A DNA stretch of 64,000 nucleotides from Oscillospiraceae bacterium (GCA_015067845.1 SVLT01000009.1:26510-90509); one strand, 5' to 3'. Positions 27,573 through 36,783 are shown, counted from the stretch's first letter. Numbers and translations are program-made. The notes: generated from the letters alone by a model not told the origin.

Positions 27573-28439
27573 TCATTTATTCTCGGTAACTTCCTTATAG
27601 TTTTTCAGCACATCGTCCACAATGCCCTGAATGGTAATCTCCCGGATCTCCTTGGCGTATTCCGGCGTAAACAGTTCGAATTCCTTCTTGGCAGGACGTC
27701 TGCTCTCGGGAGTGTAGTAATTACGCAGTGCGCCGTAATGCTGGGGATACTTGGTTTCGTCCAGATACTCGGGGTGATAGTAATCGGGATTGATGGCATA
27801 GTTTAGTGCCATTTCCCAAACACCGCCGTGATAAGGCTTGGGTAAACCGTTCTTTTGGCAGTGATCCATGATATAACCAATATTGTAATCCAAGGAACTG
27901 CAAGTAACCACGCGCATACCGTGGAAATCACCGGAAACAGAGCCTCTTTTCAGTGCGTCCGGGGGTTCCACGCCGTTTTCCTTGCAAATGATCTCTTTGA
28001 TCAGCTGGGATGCAGGGCTGTGAGAGCCGACGAACATACACAGCTTGAATTCCAACTCGTCTGCCAGCATTTCCAGCAGCTCTTCGTATATGGCATAGCA
28101 GGCTTCGCGGCTGAAAAATACGCTGGGATAGACGCTGGCAAAGTCTTCATCATATTCCTCACGGAAGTGGGGCTTGAATCGTGCTCGCAGTTCTTCCCGG
28201 CTCAGGTGGGGGCGACGACCCTCAGGAGCAATGGGCAGCATGGGAAATACGATACCGCCGGTAATTTCGGCTGCGGCCAAACACCAGTCATAACCCTTGT
28301 TGGTATCCAGACCCAGAATGTTACATTCCTCGTGATATTCCAGAGGACCTGCGGCCACATAGATAATGGAGGCCCGTTCCTTCTCCTGGTCAAACTCGTA
28401 AGGAGTCAGTTCCTCGTATTTGTGCATATTTCTCGCCAT
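27573..28439 (-). CDS. Creatininase family protein
   Basis: A protein of 288 residues with AAGGAG upstream. The creatinine amidohydrolase fold is suggested by GPLEYHEECNILGLDT near the start (metal-ligand E, H and D as in the E-x-H...D block), VGSHSPASQ, GDFHGMRVV, and HGGVWEMALNYAINPD, the equivalent of the family's G-H-A-G-x-x-E-T-S. The family comprises zinc or manganese amidohydrolases acting on small cyclic amides such as creatinine and also F420- or mycofactocin-linked enzymes. It follows pfp by 22 bases on the same strand and is probably co-transcribed; why it is coupled to glycolysis is unclear. Confidence 0.8.
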   Translation of the reverse strand: MARNMHKYEELTPYEFDQEKERASIIYVAAGPLEYHEECNILGLDTNKGYDWCLAAAEITGGIVFPMLPIAPEGRRPHLSREELRARFKPHFREEYDEDFASVYPSVFFSREACYAIYEELLEMLADELEFKLCMFVGSHSPASQLIKEIICKENGVEPPDALKRGSVSGDFHGMRVVTCSSLDYNIGYIMDHCQKNGLPKPYHGGVWEMALNYAINPDYYHPEYLDETKYPQHYGALRNYYTPESRRPAKKEFELFTPEYAKEIREITIQGIVDDVLKNYKEVTENK

Positions 28440-28461
28440 GGTTCCTCACTCCTTCCTAAAT

Positions 28462-30120
28462 TCAGGCCTTTTCCAGAGCCAGAGTACGGGTGGTCAGGTC
28501 GCAGACCTCGCTGGGTCCGAAGTACTGGATGGCACCTGGGTAGACATAGCAGGTCTCCACGGCCCAGGTTTCCCGGTTGGCCTCGAAGAACTTGAAGGGC
28601 GCGCCGTCCAGCTCCACCAGAGCCTTGCGGATAACGGGCTTGTCGTGACCGTGGCGGCGTTCCATGTTCATCATCTTGGTGATGGGCATACCGCCGGCGA
28701 TCCATTCATCGGCAGGCTTGCTCAGGTTGGAAACCTTGGAAAGATAGCCGTTGAAGCCGTACTGGATCAGCATAAAGGCGTTGTAACCCAAGGAGTAGCA
28801 GTAGTCAGCATCGAAATTGGAGGGGAAAGCGCAGCGGCCCTCGTAGCCCAGGAAGTGATGCAGGGCAGAGAATTTGCCCTTATAGTTACCGGCAGCCTTA
28901 CGGGCAGCCAGGTTTTCCTTCACCATGGCAGAGAACAGCTTTTCAGACTCGATCAGAGAGACCTGCACATTGCCGTGGGGATCGCGCTCCAGGAACAGCT
29001 GCTGCTGAATGGACTGGGGCAGAATGGCGAAAACAGCCATGGAGGCTTCGGTCAGACCGGCCTTGATGAAGGCGTACTTGTCCTCCCAGGAGGGCAGGGC
29101 GTTGAAGGCGTCGGCCTTTTCGCCTGCCAGCAGCTCGTTGATCTCAGCGATCAGCACGGAGAATTCGGGGACGAATTCCACAATACCCTCGGGGATGATG
29201 GCAACGCCGAAATTCCAACCCTTCGCGGCACGGGCAGCCACGGAATCGGCGATATAATCGGTGATCTGGGCAAGAGACATCTTCTTCGCGGCCACTTCCT
29301 CACCGATCAGACAGATATTGGGCTGGGTCTGCAAAGCGGCTTCCAGAGCAACATGGGAAGCACTGCGGCCCATGACCTTGACGAAGTGCCAGTACTTCTT
29401 GGCGGAGTTGGCATCGCGCTGAATGTTGCCGATGATCTCGCTGTAAGTCTTGGTGGCGGTGTCGAAACCGAAGGAGCACTCGATGTCCTCGTTCTTCAGG
29501 TCGCCGTCAATGGTCTTGGGGCAGCCGATGACCTGCACGCCGGTGTTGTGGGCGGCAAAGTACTCTGCCAGAACGGCTGCGTTGGTGTTGGAGTCGTCAC
29601 CGCCGATGATGACGATGGCGGTGATGCCGTGCTTCTTGCAAACCTCGGCAACCACAGCAAACTGCTCCTCGGTCTCCAGCTTGGTACGGCCGGAGCCGAT
29701 GATGTCAAAACCGCCGGTGTTGCGGAACTGGTTGATATAGTCGTCCTCAAAGATCACATAGCTGTCCTCCAGCAGACCGCTGGGGCCGCCCTTGAAGCCG
29801 TACAGAACGTTCTCGGGATTGGTTGCCTTCAACGCATCGTACAGACCGCAGATGACATTGTGACCGCCGGGGGCCTGACCGCCGGAGAGGATCACGCCAA
29901 CGACCTGCTTCTTTGCCGCAGAGGTATTGGCACCCTTCTGGAAGGTGATCTCGTTTTTGCCGTAGGTGTTGGGGAACAGAGCCTTGATCTTTTCCTGATC
30001 TGCCACGCTCTCAGTGGGATCGCCGTTTTTGACACAGATTTCGGAAATGCCGTTTCTCAGCATGCCTGGCAGTTTGGGCTGATACTGGTATCTGGCCAGC
30101 TGAAGAGGGGATATTTTCAT
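28462..30120 (-). CDS. pfp: Pyrophosphate-dependent 6-phosphofructokinase (long form)
   Basis: A protein of 552 residues, the length of the long (plant beta-like) PPi-PFK group. It reversibly phosphorylates fructose 6-phosphate with pyrophosphate. Motifs are GGQAPGGHN (80-88), GGDDS (173-177), where the second Asp marks PPi rather than ATP use, PKTIDGDLK (201-209) carrying the second PPi determinant Lys, and [11 protein letters not shown] (250-260). The start at 30120 has AAGGAG. It is divergent from fructose-bisphosphate aldolase, placing two successive glycolytic steps back to back. Confidence 0.94.
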   Translation of the reverse strand: MKISPLQLARYQYQPKLPGMLRNGISEICVKNGDPTESVADQEKIKALFPNTYGKNEITFQKGANTSAAKKQVVGVILSGGQAPGGHNVICGLYDALKATNPENVLYGFKGGPSGLLEDSYVIFEDDYINQFRNTGGFDIIGSGRTKLETEEQFAVVAEVCKKHGITAIVIIGGDDSNTNAAVLAEYFAAHNTGVQVIGCPKTIDGDLKNEDIECSFGFDTATKTYSEIIGNIQRDANSAKKYWHFVKVMGRSASHVALEAALQTQPNICLIGEEVAAKKMSLAQITDYIADSVAARAAKGWNFGVAIIPEGIVEFVPEFSVLIAEINELLAGEKADAFNALPSWEDKYAFIKAGLTEASMAVFAILPQSIQQQLFLERDPHGNVQVSLIESEKLFSAMVKENLAARKAAGNYKGKFSALHHFLGYEGRCAFPSNFDADYCYSLGYNAFMLIQYGFNGYLSKVSNLSKPADEWIAGGMPITKMMNMERRHGHDKPVIRKALVELDGAPFKFFEANRETWAVETCYVYPGAIQYFGPSEVCDLTTRTLALEKA

Positions 30121-30166
30121 GATAAAACACTCCTTGTTGTGAACATAATATATAATTCCACCGGCC

Positions 30167-30195
30167 ATTATACTGCATTTTTGAGGAAAGGTAAA
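30167..30195 (-). promoter_or_regulatory. Promoter of pfp
   Basis: Minus strand: TTTACC (30190-30195), 17-base spacer, TATAAT (30167-30172), 46 bases before the pfp start. Confidence 0.6.
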
Positions 30196-30223
30196 TAGTT
30201 AATTCTATTTTTTGAGATTTTTA

Positions 30224-30251
30224 TTGAAAATAGAAAAAAGTATGCTATAAT
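30224..30251 (+). promoter_or_regulatory. Promoter of fba
   Basis: TTGAAA (30224-30229), 16-base spacer, TATAAT (30246-30251) with an upstream TGC extended -10. Confidence 0.75.
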
Positions 30252-30300
30252 GGATTCCATAAAATGCGGGATTCCGCGAAATATGAAAGGATTGATTCCA

Positions 30301-31269
30301 ATGGCTCTTGTAACAACAACTGAAATGTTTAAGAAGGCTTACGACGGCGGCTACGCCATCGGTGCTTTCAATGTCAACAACATGGAGATCGTTCAGGCGA
30401 TCACCGAGGCTTGCAAAGAGGAGAAGGCTCCCGTTATTCTGCAGGTTTCCAAGGGCGCTCGCGCATACGCCAACCATACTTATCTGGTGAAGCTGGTTGA
30501 GGCTGCAGTGATCGAATGCCCCGAGATCCCCATCGCTCTGCACCTGGACCACGGCGACAGCTTCGAGACCTGCAAGTCCTGCATCGACGGCGGCTTTACC
30601 TCTGTTATGATCGACGCTTCCTCCAAGTCCTTCGAGGAGAACATCGAGATCACCCGTAAGGTGGTTGAGTACGCCCACGATCACGGTGTTGTGGTCGAGG
30701 CTGAGCTGGGCTCCCTGGCCGGTATCGAGGACGAAGTGAATGTGTCCGCTGAGGCCGCTTCCTACACCCGTCCCGAAGAAGTTGAGGAATTTGTGACCCG
30801 TACCGGTTGTGACTCCCTGGCCATCGCCATCGGCACCTCCCACGGCGCTTACAAGTTCACTCCCGAGCAGTGCACCCTGAACGAGCAGGGCATCCTGGTT
30901 CCTCCCGCACTCCGTTTCGATGTGCTGGAAGAGGTCACCAAGCGTCTGCCCGGTTTCCCCATCGTTCTGCACGGTTCTTCCTCCGTTCCTCAGGAGTATG
31001 TGGCTATGGTCAATGCCAACGGCGGCAAGATGCCCAACGCCATCGGTGTTCCCGAGGAGCAGCTGCGTAAGGCTGCGGCTCTGTCCGTCTGCAAGATCAA
31101 CATCGACTCCGACCTGCGTCTTGCCATGACCGGCACCATCCGTCAGTTCTTCAACGATCAGCCGAGCAAGTTTGACCCCCGTGAGTACCTGAAGCCCGCC
31201 CGCGCCAATATCAAGGAGATCGTCCGCCACAAGCTGGTGAATGTTCTGGGTTGCGCAGGTAAGGCCTGA
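30301..31269 (+). CDS. fba: Class II fructose-bisphosphate aldolase
   Basis: A protein of 322 residues. It cleaves fructose 1,6-bisphosphate to the triose phosphates using a zinc ion. HLDHGD at 81-86 gives the metal ligand H84 and catalytic D83; later zinc and phosphate sites lie in GTSHGAYK and LHGSSSVPQE. The start follows GAAAGGATTG. Codon use is strongly biased to C- and T-ending forms compared with neighbours, as expected of a very highly expressed gene. Monocistronic between its own promoter and terminator. Confidence 0.96.
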   Translation: MALVTTTEMFKKAYDGGYAIGAFNVNNMEIVQAITEACKEEKAPVILQVSKGARAYANHTYLVKLVEAAVIECPEIPIALHLDHGDSFETCKSCIDGGFTSVMIDASSKSFEENIEITRKVVEYAHDHGVVVEAELGSLAGIEDEVNVSAEAASYTRPEEVEEFVTRTGCDSLAIAIGTSHGAYKFTPEQCTLNEQGILVPPALRFDVLEEVTKRLPGFPIVLHGSSSVPQEYVAMVNANGGKMPNAIGVPEEQLRKAAALSVCKINIDSDLRLAMTGTIRQFFNDQPSKFDPREYLKPARANIKEIVRHKLVNVLGCAGKA

Positions 31270-31288
31270 TCAATACCCTATTCGTTTG

Positions 31289-31315
31289 GCCTCCCACTTC
31301 GGTGGGAGGCTTTTT
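31289..31315 (+). terminator. Intrinsic terminator of fba
   Basis: GCCTCCCAC-TTCG-GTGGGAGGC followed by TTTTT: a nine-pair stem with a UUCG tetraloop. Confidence 0.93.
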
Positions 31316-31324
31316 AAATTTTAG

Positions 31325-31353
31325 TTGCTATTCTTGCTTTTTCCAAGTATAAT
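31325..31353 (+). promoter_or_regulatory. Promoter of hprK
   Basis: TTGCTA (31325-31330), 17-base spacer, TATAAT (31348-31353). Confidence 0.7.
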
Positions 31354-31382
31354 GGTTACAAACAAAGAAAGGGGAATACGCC

Positions 31383-32330
31383 ATGAATGAAAAGCATTGC
31401 GTGCCGCTGACCCGGCTGGTGGAGGAATTTCATCTGAATGTAGCATTTCGTTCTACGGACTATGAGGCCGTCCAGCTGACGGTTGAGGATGTAGCCCGTC
31501 CCGGCTTGCAGCTTGCCGGTTATTTTGACCACTTTGAACCCATGCGTTTGCAGGTTATGGGTAATGCGGAGATGAGCTATATCGAAAAGATGACCCTTGC
31601 TGAGCAGGCATCTGCCTATGACCGGCTGTTCTCCTATAAATTCCCGGCGCTTCTGCTGGCCCGGGGCTTTGAGCCCACCCAGATATGCCTGGAAATGGCA
31701 AAAAAGCATAATGTATCCGTTCTGTGCACGAAGAAGACTACCAGTAATGCGATCTCCGGCATCATCAATTTCCTGCGTACCGCCCTTGCACCCCGGATCT
31801 CACGCCACGGCGTTTTGGTGGAGGTCTACGGTGAAGGCTTGCTTCTCATCGGCGAAAGCGGTATCGGCAAGAGCGAAGCCGCTGTGGAGCTTCTGAAACG
31901 CGGCCACCGGCTGATTGCAGACGATGCGGTGGAGATCCGCAAGGTGGCAGAAAACTCTTTGGTGGGCGCAGCGCCTCCGCTGATCCGCAATTATATCGAA
32001 TTGCGCGGTATCGGCATCATCAATGTGGCAAAGCTGTTTGGTATGGGCGCGGTCAAAGCGGAAAATGAGATCAACCTGGTGGTAAACATCGTCCCCTGGA
32101 AGACCCAGGAGGTCTATGACCGTGTGGGCCTGGAAGAGCAGCACATGGAGATCATGGGCGTGAAGATCCCCATGAACACCATTCCCATCACCCCGGGCCG
32201 TAACCTGGCACTGATTTTGGAAGTTGCGGCTATGAATAACCGTCAGCGGAAGATGGGCTACAACGCCGCGCTGGAATTCACGGAGCAAATGAACAGCCAT
32301 TTTGCGGCACAGGCAGGAAATCAGGTATGA
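31383..32330 (+). CDS. hprK: HPr kinase/phosphorylase
   Basis: A protein of 315 residues. It phosphorylates HPr on Ser46 in response to glycolytic intermediates and removes the phosphate when they fall, which drives catabolite repression through CcpA. The Walker A loop is G157-ESGIGKS-164, followed by LIADDAVEI and the HprK signature region around ELRGIGIINVAKLFG; the C-terminal hexamer contacts include IPMNTIPITPGRN. The site is AAAGGGG. The last bases overlap the RluA-type gene (ATGA). Confidence 0.96.
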   Translation: MNEKHCVPLTRLVEEFHLNVAFRSTDYEAVQLTVEDVARPGLQLAGYFDHFEPMRLQVMGNAEMSYIEKMTLAEQASAYDRLFSYKFPALLLARGFEPTQICLEMAKKHNVSVLCTKKTTSNAISGIINFLRTALAPRISRHGVLVEVYGEGLLLIGESGIGKSEAAVELLKRGHRLIADDAVEIRKVAENSLVGAAPPLIRNYIELRGIGIINVAKLFGMGAVKAENEINLVVNIVPWKTQEVYDRVGLEEQHMEIMGVKIPMNTIPITPGRNLALILEVAAMNNRQRKMGYNAALEFTEQMNSHFAAQAGNQV

Positions 32331-33295
32331 AGGAACTGACCATTGGTGCCAACGATGCCGGTCAGCGGCTGGATCGCTTTCTTGCCAAAGCTGTGCCGTT
32401 GCTGCCTGCTTCTTTGGCGCAGAAGTATATCCGATTAAAGCGGATCAAGTGCAACGGAGCGAGAGCCCAGCGGGATACCCGTCTGCAAGCCGGCGATGTT
32501 CTGCAACTGTATATCAACGACGAGTTTTTTGACAAGCCCAGGGAGGACAATGCCTATCTGACGGTGGCTGCTCCCAAGTTGAACATCGTTTATGAAGATG
32601 ACCAGATCCTGCTGGTGGACAAGCGCCCCGGCATTGCGGTGCATCCCCACGACGGCGCAGAGTACGGTCGGACGCTGATCGATCACATCCAGTCCTATCT
32701 GTACCAAAAGCGGGAGTGGCGGCCAAGAGAGGAAAACTCCTTTACTCCGGCGCTGTGCAACCGGATCGACCGAAACACCGGCGGCATCGTTATCGCGGCG
32801 AAGACTGCCGAGGCGCTCCGTGTCATGAATCAGAAGATCAAGGACCGGGAGCTGGACAAGCGGTATCTGGCCATTGTAGAGGGCACGCCCAAGGCACAGA
32901 AGGGGAGTTTGACGGGATATCTTTTCAAGGATGCCAAGCAAAACCGGGTGTTTGTCAGCGACAAACCCCAACCGGGGGCAAAGACTTGCCAGACCAATTA
33001 CCGGGTGCTGGCCTCACGGAACGGCCTTTCTTTGGTGGAATGTGAGTTGATCACCGGAAGGACCCACCAGATCCGCGCCCAATTTGCCCACGCCGGTCAT
33101 CCCTTGCTGGGTGACGGCAAATACGGCAAGCTGGACAAGCGTTTTGACCGGAATTATCAGGCGCTTTATTCTTACAAGCTGACCTTCACATTTACCACGG
33201 AGGCTGGGGCGTTGGCCCACCTGAACGGTCGGTCCTTCCAAGTCAGCGAAGTGGATTTTGCAAAAGAATATTTCCCGGATACAGTCATAAAATAG
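32327..33295 (+). CDS. RluA-family pseudouridine synthase
   Basis: A protein of 322 residues. It isomerises uridine to pseudouridine in rRNA or tRNA. Residues about 1-80 form an S4 RNA-binding domain (AGQRLDRFLAKAVP, IRLKRIKCNGAR), followed by the catalytic domain with the aspartate motif LCNRIDRNTGGIVIAAK and the RTHQIRAQFAHAGHPLLGD block typical of RluC/RluD. The acceptor position is not predictable. It is translationally coupled to hprK. Confidence 0.92.
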   Translation: MKELTIGANDAGQRLDRFLAKAVPLLPASLAQKYIRLKRIKCNGARAQRDTRLQAGDVLQLYINDEFFDKPREDNAYLTVAAPKLNIVYEDDQILLVDKRPGIAVHPHDGAEYGRTLIDHIQSYLYQKREWRPREENSFTPALCNRIDRNTGGIVIAAKTAEALRVMNQKIKDRELDKRYLAIVEGTPKAQKGSLTGYLFKDAKQNRVFVSDKPQPGAKTCQTNYRVLASRNGLSLVECELITGRTHQIRAQFAHAGHPLLGDGKYGKLDKRFDRNYQALYSYKLTFTFTTEAGALAHLNGRSFQVSEVDFAKEYFPDTVIK

Positions 33296-33317
33296 GGGCG
33301 GCAATCTTGCCGCCCCT
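33294..33317. terminator. GC-rich hairpin between converging genes
   Basis: Arms AGGGGCGGCAA (33294-33304) and TTGCCGCCCCT (33307-33317), two-base loop. The T-run is weak (CTTGC), so it may rather belong to the same GGGGCGGCA palindrome family seen at 27478 and 61848. Confidence 0.55.
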
Positions 33318-33325
33318 CTTGCATA

Positions 33326-33997
33326 TTAAAGAACATAAAAATAAACGCAGATCAGCTGCAGAAGGCATCCTAAAATAACGAAGATATGGAACACGCTGTG
33401 GAACCATTTTAACCGGGCGCCGATTCCGAAAAGAATGGCACCAAAAGTATAGGCAATGCCGCCCCAGAGAAGAAACAGGAATCCCGGCTCCATCAAAACC
33501 TCCCGGGCCTGCGCCAAAAACGGCAGGATCGCCCAACCGGCGCAGATGTAACAGATCATGGAAAAGGCCTTGTACTTTTTCAGGTCAATGGCAGTCAGCG
33601 TGACGGCCAAAGCCACCATCACCCATTGGAACACCGTCAGTCCGTATCCGATGGCCGGATAGGCCGGGGCAATGGCAATCAAAGAAATGGGCGTGTAGGT
33701 ACCGGCAATCAGCAGATAGATGGCGCAGTGATCCAGAATCTGCATCACTTTTTTGCCGGTTCCGGGGCGCAATCCGTGGTAAATGCTGGATATTGCGTAA
33801 ACACAGATCATGGAAAGACAGTACACAAGGACAGCCGTAGTATCTACAAAACTGCCTATGGGAATCACCTTGGTCATGCAAGCGGCAAGGGCCAAAATAC
33901 CAATGCCACCGCCGACAATATGCGTTACCATATTCATAATTTCTTCTCCGACGGAATAGGCGGGCAGGATCCGGGCGGCAAGACGGGTTCGTTTCAT
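33326..33997 (-). CDS. Hemolysin III/PAQR-family membrane protein
   Basis: A protein of 223 residues with seven hydrophobic segments. The start at 33997 has AAAGGAGG; eight more codons are open upstream but carry no site. Conserved polar residues of the PAQR/CREST superfamily are present: SSIYHGL in helix 2, LDHCAIYLLIAGTYTP in helix 3, and FHSVFHIFVILG at the end, giving the S-H, D and H-x-x-x-H zinc ligands. Bacterial members are linked to membrane fluidity or haemolysis in heterologous tests; the natural role is unknown. It stands alone. Confidence 0.88.
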   Translation of the reverse strand: MKRTRLAARILPAYSVGEEIMNMVTHIVGGGIGILALAACMTKVIPIGSFVDTTAVLVYCLSMICVYAISSIYHGLRPGTGKKVMQILDHCAIYLLIAGTYTPISLIAIAPAYPAIGYGLTVFQWVMVALAVTLTAIDLKKYKAFSMICYICAGWAILPFLAQAREVLMEPGFLFLLWGGIAYTFGAILFGIGARLKWFHSVFHIFVILGCLLQLICVYFYVL

Positions 33998-34250
33998 GAA
34001 GCAACCTCCTTTTGTGTTCATTATACCGCCCGGTGATAAAAATGCACCCTACCGGTGAAAATTACGGCTCTATTTCCGGTGGAACAGGGATTCTACCCCC
34101 GGGAGAATGAAAACCTTTTGCTACTTTGAATTATCGGATGGGGCTGGATAGGGGCGGAATTGTGCAAAACAACCAAAATACAGCCTCGTTTTTCGGCATG
34201 CAAACAGGCTCCTATTTCATGATTTTTCATACTTCTTTCTGAAATCTATG
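33998..34250. other. Gene-free stretch upstream of the CBS protein
   Basis: About 250 bases with no open frame bearing a ribosome binding site and no convincing repeat. It contains a GC-rich first half (ACCGGTGAAAATT, CCGGTGGAA) and an AT-rich second half that leads into the promoter. Nothing further is supported. Confidence 0.5.
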
Positions 34251-34257
34251 CTATAAT
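34249..34257 (+). promoter_or_regulatory. Extended -10 promoter element before the CBS-domain gene
   Basis: TGCTATAAT, a perfect -10 with a TGN extension; no good -35 is visible at 16-18 bases. Confidence 0.5.
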
Positions 34258-34310
34258 AATAAAGGCGGTGGGAAAGCACCCCACAATGCGCTATGGATAA
34301 AGGAGCAGTT

Positions 34311-34724
34311 ATGAATAATAATATTTTGTTTTTCCTGACACCAAAAGCAATGTGTTCCTATCTTTACGATGATTACACCATGCGTCAGGCACTGGAAAAA
34401 ATGGAGTCGGCCGGCTTTTCGGCTCTGCCGATTTTGAATAAACGGGGAGAGTATCGTGGAACGCTGACAGAGGGTGACCTCCTGTGGGCTATCAAAAATA
34501 TGTGTTACATGGATATGCGCCAGGCTGAAGCACATAGAATCATGGAGATCTCCCGTAAAAAAGACAATATCCCGGTCCGCGTGACCACATCCATGCATGA
34601 TCTGGTTGAGCGGTCGATCACCCAGAATTTTGTCCCGGTGGTGGATGATAAGGATACCTTCATCGGCATCATCACCCGGCGGGCAATTATCAAGTACTGT
34701 TCACAACATTTGTTTGCAGAATAA
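34311..34724 (+). CDS. Stand-alone CBS-pair protein
   Basis: A protein of 137 residues consisting of one Bateman module. The start at 34311 was preferred to ATG 34293 because AAAGGAG lies directly before it. CBS1 runs about 10-65 (YTMRQALEKMESAGFSALPI, ending GTLTEGDLLWAI) and CBS2 about 75-135 (SMHDLVERSITQNFVPVVDD, ending FIGIITRRAIIKY). Such proteins bind adenine nucleotides, sometimes c-di-AMP, and act as energy sensors. No effector domain or operon partner is present, so the target is unknown. Confidence 0.88.
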   Translation: MNNNILFFLTPKAMCSYLYDDYTMRQALEKMESAGFSALPILNKRGEYRGTLTEGDLLWAIKNMCYMDMRQAEAHRIMEISRKKDNIPVRVTTSMHDLVERSITQNFVPVVDDKDTFIGIITRRAIIKYCSQHLFAE

Positions 34725-34726
34725 AA

Positions 34727-34757
34727 AGGAGTCTGCCTCGGCAGACTCCTATATTTT
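34727..34757 (+). terminator. Intrinsic terminator of the CBS gene
   Basis: AGGAGTCTGCC (34727-34737) pairs with GGCAGACTCCT (34740-34750), followed by ATATTTTT. Confidence 0.9.
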
Positions 34758-34761
34758 TGCA

Positions 34762-34897
34762 TGTCATTGCGAACCAGTGACCGACGTCACTGGTGTGGCA
34801 ATCCGCATCTTTTGTGGCACCAAAGGTGCCACGCGGCTCTTATGAGCCGCAGGGAAACGGATTCCCACGCCAGTGTGCGCACTGGCTCGGAATGACA
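34762..34897. repeat. Palindrome-rich MITE/REP-like element, copy A (136 bp)
   Basis: It opens with TGTCATTGCGA and closes with TCGGAATGACA, an 11-base inverted pair with one mismatch. Inside are four perfect hairpins: 34774-34793, 34814-34832, 34833-34850 and 34869-34886. The core GTGGCAATC and GATTCCCACG are shared with copy B at 40080. There is no coding capacity. It lies between a terminator and a promoter. Confidence 0.7.
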
Positions 34898-34913
34898 CGG
34901 TTTTGTATGGAGG

Positions 34914-34942
34914 TTGCAAAGTGAGCGAAAATTTGATATAAT
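34914..34942 (+). promoter_or_regulatory. Promoter of the XRE regulator/folate ligase unit
   Basis: TTGCAA (34914-34919), 17-base spacer, TATAAT (34937-34942), 29 bases before the start codon. Confidence 0.7.
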
Positions 34943-34971
34943 ATTACCAAGTATCGATTGGAGGCAACCCC

Positions 34972-35652
34972 ATGACGGATGAAAGATTGAAAATTCAGAT
35001 CGGCACAAACATTTCCAACCTGCGGAAAAGGCAGGGTTTGACCCAGGCCGGTCTGGCAGAAAAAGTGAATTACTCGGACAAGGCCGTTTCCAAATGGGAA
35101 CGGGGTGAGTCCGTTCCCGATATTTTGACATTGGTATCCCTGGCAGAGGTTTTAGGTGTTACGGTGGATGATCTGCTGCAAGACCCGGACGCCCTGCCGG
35201 AGCATACCGGCGCGGTACAGCAGGCCATGGACCATGTGGTGCAAAAGACCCTGAAACGCAAGGCTAACAAGCGGATCATTGTATATCTGTCTTCGCTGCT
35301 TGTATGGTTTGTGGCGCTGTTCATGTATGTGGTGCTGTCCTCTGCGGGTATCGCCAAAAGCTGGCTGGCCTTTTTCTTCGCTGTGCCGGCGGATGCCATC
35401 GTGGTTTTGAGCCTGCGCTCTGCGTGGCGGGATTTCCGCAGCAATCAGACGCTGATTTCGGTGATCGTGTGGGGCTGCCTTTTGAGTGTTTACATGACCC
35501 TGCTGGTGCTGTGGAATGTAAATGTCTGGCGCATTTTCCTGCTGGGAATTCCCGGCCAACTGGCAATTTTCCTGTGGTTTCGGATGTTCCGGCCCGTTGT
35601 AGGCAAAGAGGTAAAAAATGAACAAGAAAGCACTGAGACAGAAAATCCGTGA
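34972..35652 (+). CDS. XRE-family regulator with C-terminal membrane segments
   Basis: A protein of 226 residues. Residues 7-70 form a Cro/C1 helix-turn-helix (ISNLRKRQGLTQAGLAEKVN, then AVSKWERGESVPDILTLVSLA). After a linker, four hydrophobic helices span about 100-205, so the DNA-binding domain is tethered to the membrane. TTGGAGG precedes the start. Membrane-bound XRE proteins of this layout usually sense envelope events; the target here is unknown. Its last 35 bases overlap the folate ligase gene. Confidence 0.88.
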   Translation: MTDERLKIQIGTNISNLRKRQGLTQAGLAEKVNYSDKAVSKWERGESVPDILTLVSLAEVLGVTVDDLLQDPDALPEHTGAVQQAMDHVVQKTLKRKANKRIIVYLSSLLVWFVALFMYVVLSSAGIAKSWLAFFFAVPADAIVVLSLRSAWRDFRSNQTLISVIVWGCLLSVYMTLLVLWNVNVWRIFLLGIPGQLAIFLWFRMFRPVVGKEVKNEQESTETENP

Positions 35653-36151
35653 GCAAAAGCGTGCCATGACCCCGGCGCAGATCGAGGAAGCCAGCCGAAA
35701 GCTGGCGGAGCAGTTTTTGGCAACGGAAGCATACCGCAATGCACAGACGGTGTACGGCTACCTGCCCTACAACCAGGAGGTGCGCACCGTTCTCCTTCTG
35801 GAACGGGCCCTGGCAGACGGCAAGCGCGTGGCGGTTCCCAAGGTCTACGACGATGAGATGCGATTCATCTATCTGACGGACCTGACCCAGGTGGCAACAG
35901 GCTACGCCGGGATCTCCGAACCTATTGCGGACGGCCCGGTGGCTGACGATCCCACCGCACTGGTGCTCATGCCCGGCCTGGCCTTTGACCGGGAGGGACA
36001 TCGCATTGGCTACGGCGGCGGATTTTACGACAAATTTCTTGCGGCAGAGCCAACCCATCCCACGGTGGCGCTGTGCTACGCATTTCAAATGGTAGAGGAA
36101 TTACCCACAGAGGAATTTGATGTCCCGGTGGACTTGGTTTTGTGGGCATAA
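35618..36151 (+). CDS. 5-Formyltetrahydrofolate cyclo-ligase
   Basis: A protein of 177 residues. It converts 5-formyl-THF to 5,10-methenyl-THF with ATP. N-terminal KALRQKIREQKRAMTP is the usual opening; the nucleotide-binding GLAFDREGHRIGYGGGFYDKFL is the family signature; ATVALCYAFQ-like and VPVDLVLW end the fold. The start lies within the preceding regulator gene with AAAGAGG upstream. Cytoplasmic one-carbon metabolism. Confidence 0.93.
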   Translation: MNKKALRQKIREQKRAMTPAQIEEASRKLAEQFLATEAYRNAQTVYGYLPYNQEVRTVLLLERALADGKRVAVPKVYDDEMRFIYLTDLTQVATGYAGISEPIADGPVADDPTALVLMPGLAFDREGHRIGYGGGFYDKFLAAEPTHPTVALCYAFQMVEELPTEEFDVPVDLVLWA

Positions 36152-36163
36152 GGAGAGAAAAGG

Positions 36164-36775
36164 ATGCACATTCCCAAAGGCGATACCGCCCAGCTGGAGC
36201 TGGTGACATTTGAAGAGGCGCTGGCGGCGGCCAACACCCCATCGGCGGAGTACGACATTGAAAAATGGCTCTACGCCCCCAATTTTTATTCGGAATACCG
36301 ATACATATTGGGCACACGGGGCAAAAATCCCCTGATCTGCATTGGCATAAATCCCTCGACCGCCGCACCGGGCGCGCTGGATAATACCCTAAAATCCGTG
36401 GAACGAATCGCGCTGGGCAACGGATTTGACAGCTTTATCATGTTCAATGTCTATGCTCAGCGGGCAACGAACCCCGATGCCATGGAAAAGACCTGCAACC
36501 ACAAACTCCACAAGGAGAATCTGGCGGCGTTTCGGTATGTTTTGTCCATTTCGGACAAGCCGGCTGTCTGGGCGGCCTGGGGCGCGATCATTGAAAAGCG
36601 GGACTACCTTGCGGACTGTGTCCGGGATATGGTAGAGGCCGGGCAGGAATACGGTGCCAGCTGGTACTGTGCCGGCGCGGTGACCAAGAAAGGCCATCCC
36701 CATCACCCTCTGTATCTGCGCAAGGATGAGAAAATCAAACCCTTTGATGTGGCGGCATATTTGGCCGCGCGGTAG
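36164..36775 (+). CDS. DUF1643 domain protein
   Basis: A protein of 203 residues with GGAGAG upstream. The DUF1643 pattern is visible in residues about 40-175: SEYRYILGTR, ICIGINPSTAAPGALDNTLK, ALGNGFDSFIMFNVYAQRAT and AVWAAWGAI. The family has a uracil-DNA-glycosylase-like look in its NPS block but no proven activity. It lies in a run of small genes from the XRE regulator to the lipoprotein, spaced by 0-12 bases, so probably co-transcribed. Confidence 0.85.
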   Translation: MHIPKGDTAQLELVTFEEALAAANTPSAEYDIEKWLYAPNFYSEYRYILGTRGKNPLICIGINPSTAAPGALDNTLKSVERIALGNGFDSFIMFNVYAQRATNPDAMEKTCNHKLHKENLAAFRYVLSISDKPAVWAAWGAIIEKRDYLADCVRDMVEAGQEYGASWYCAGAVTKKGHPHHPLYLRKDEKIKPFDVAAYLAAR

Positions 36776-36783
36776 GAGTGAAT

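Noticed and set aside
28420..30198. Plus-strand open frame of 592 codons
   Set aside because: Antisense to pfp, whose catalytic motifs are all intact on the other strand.
33998..34250. Possible small RNA gene
   Set aside because: No promoter-terminator pair and no stable stem was found in the stretch.
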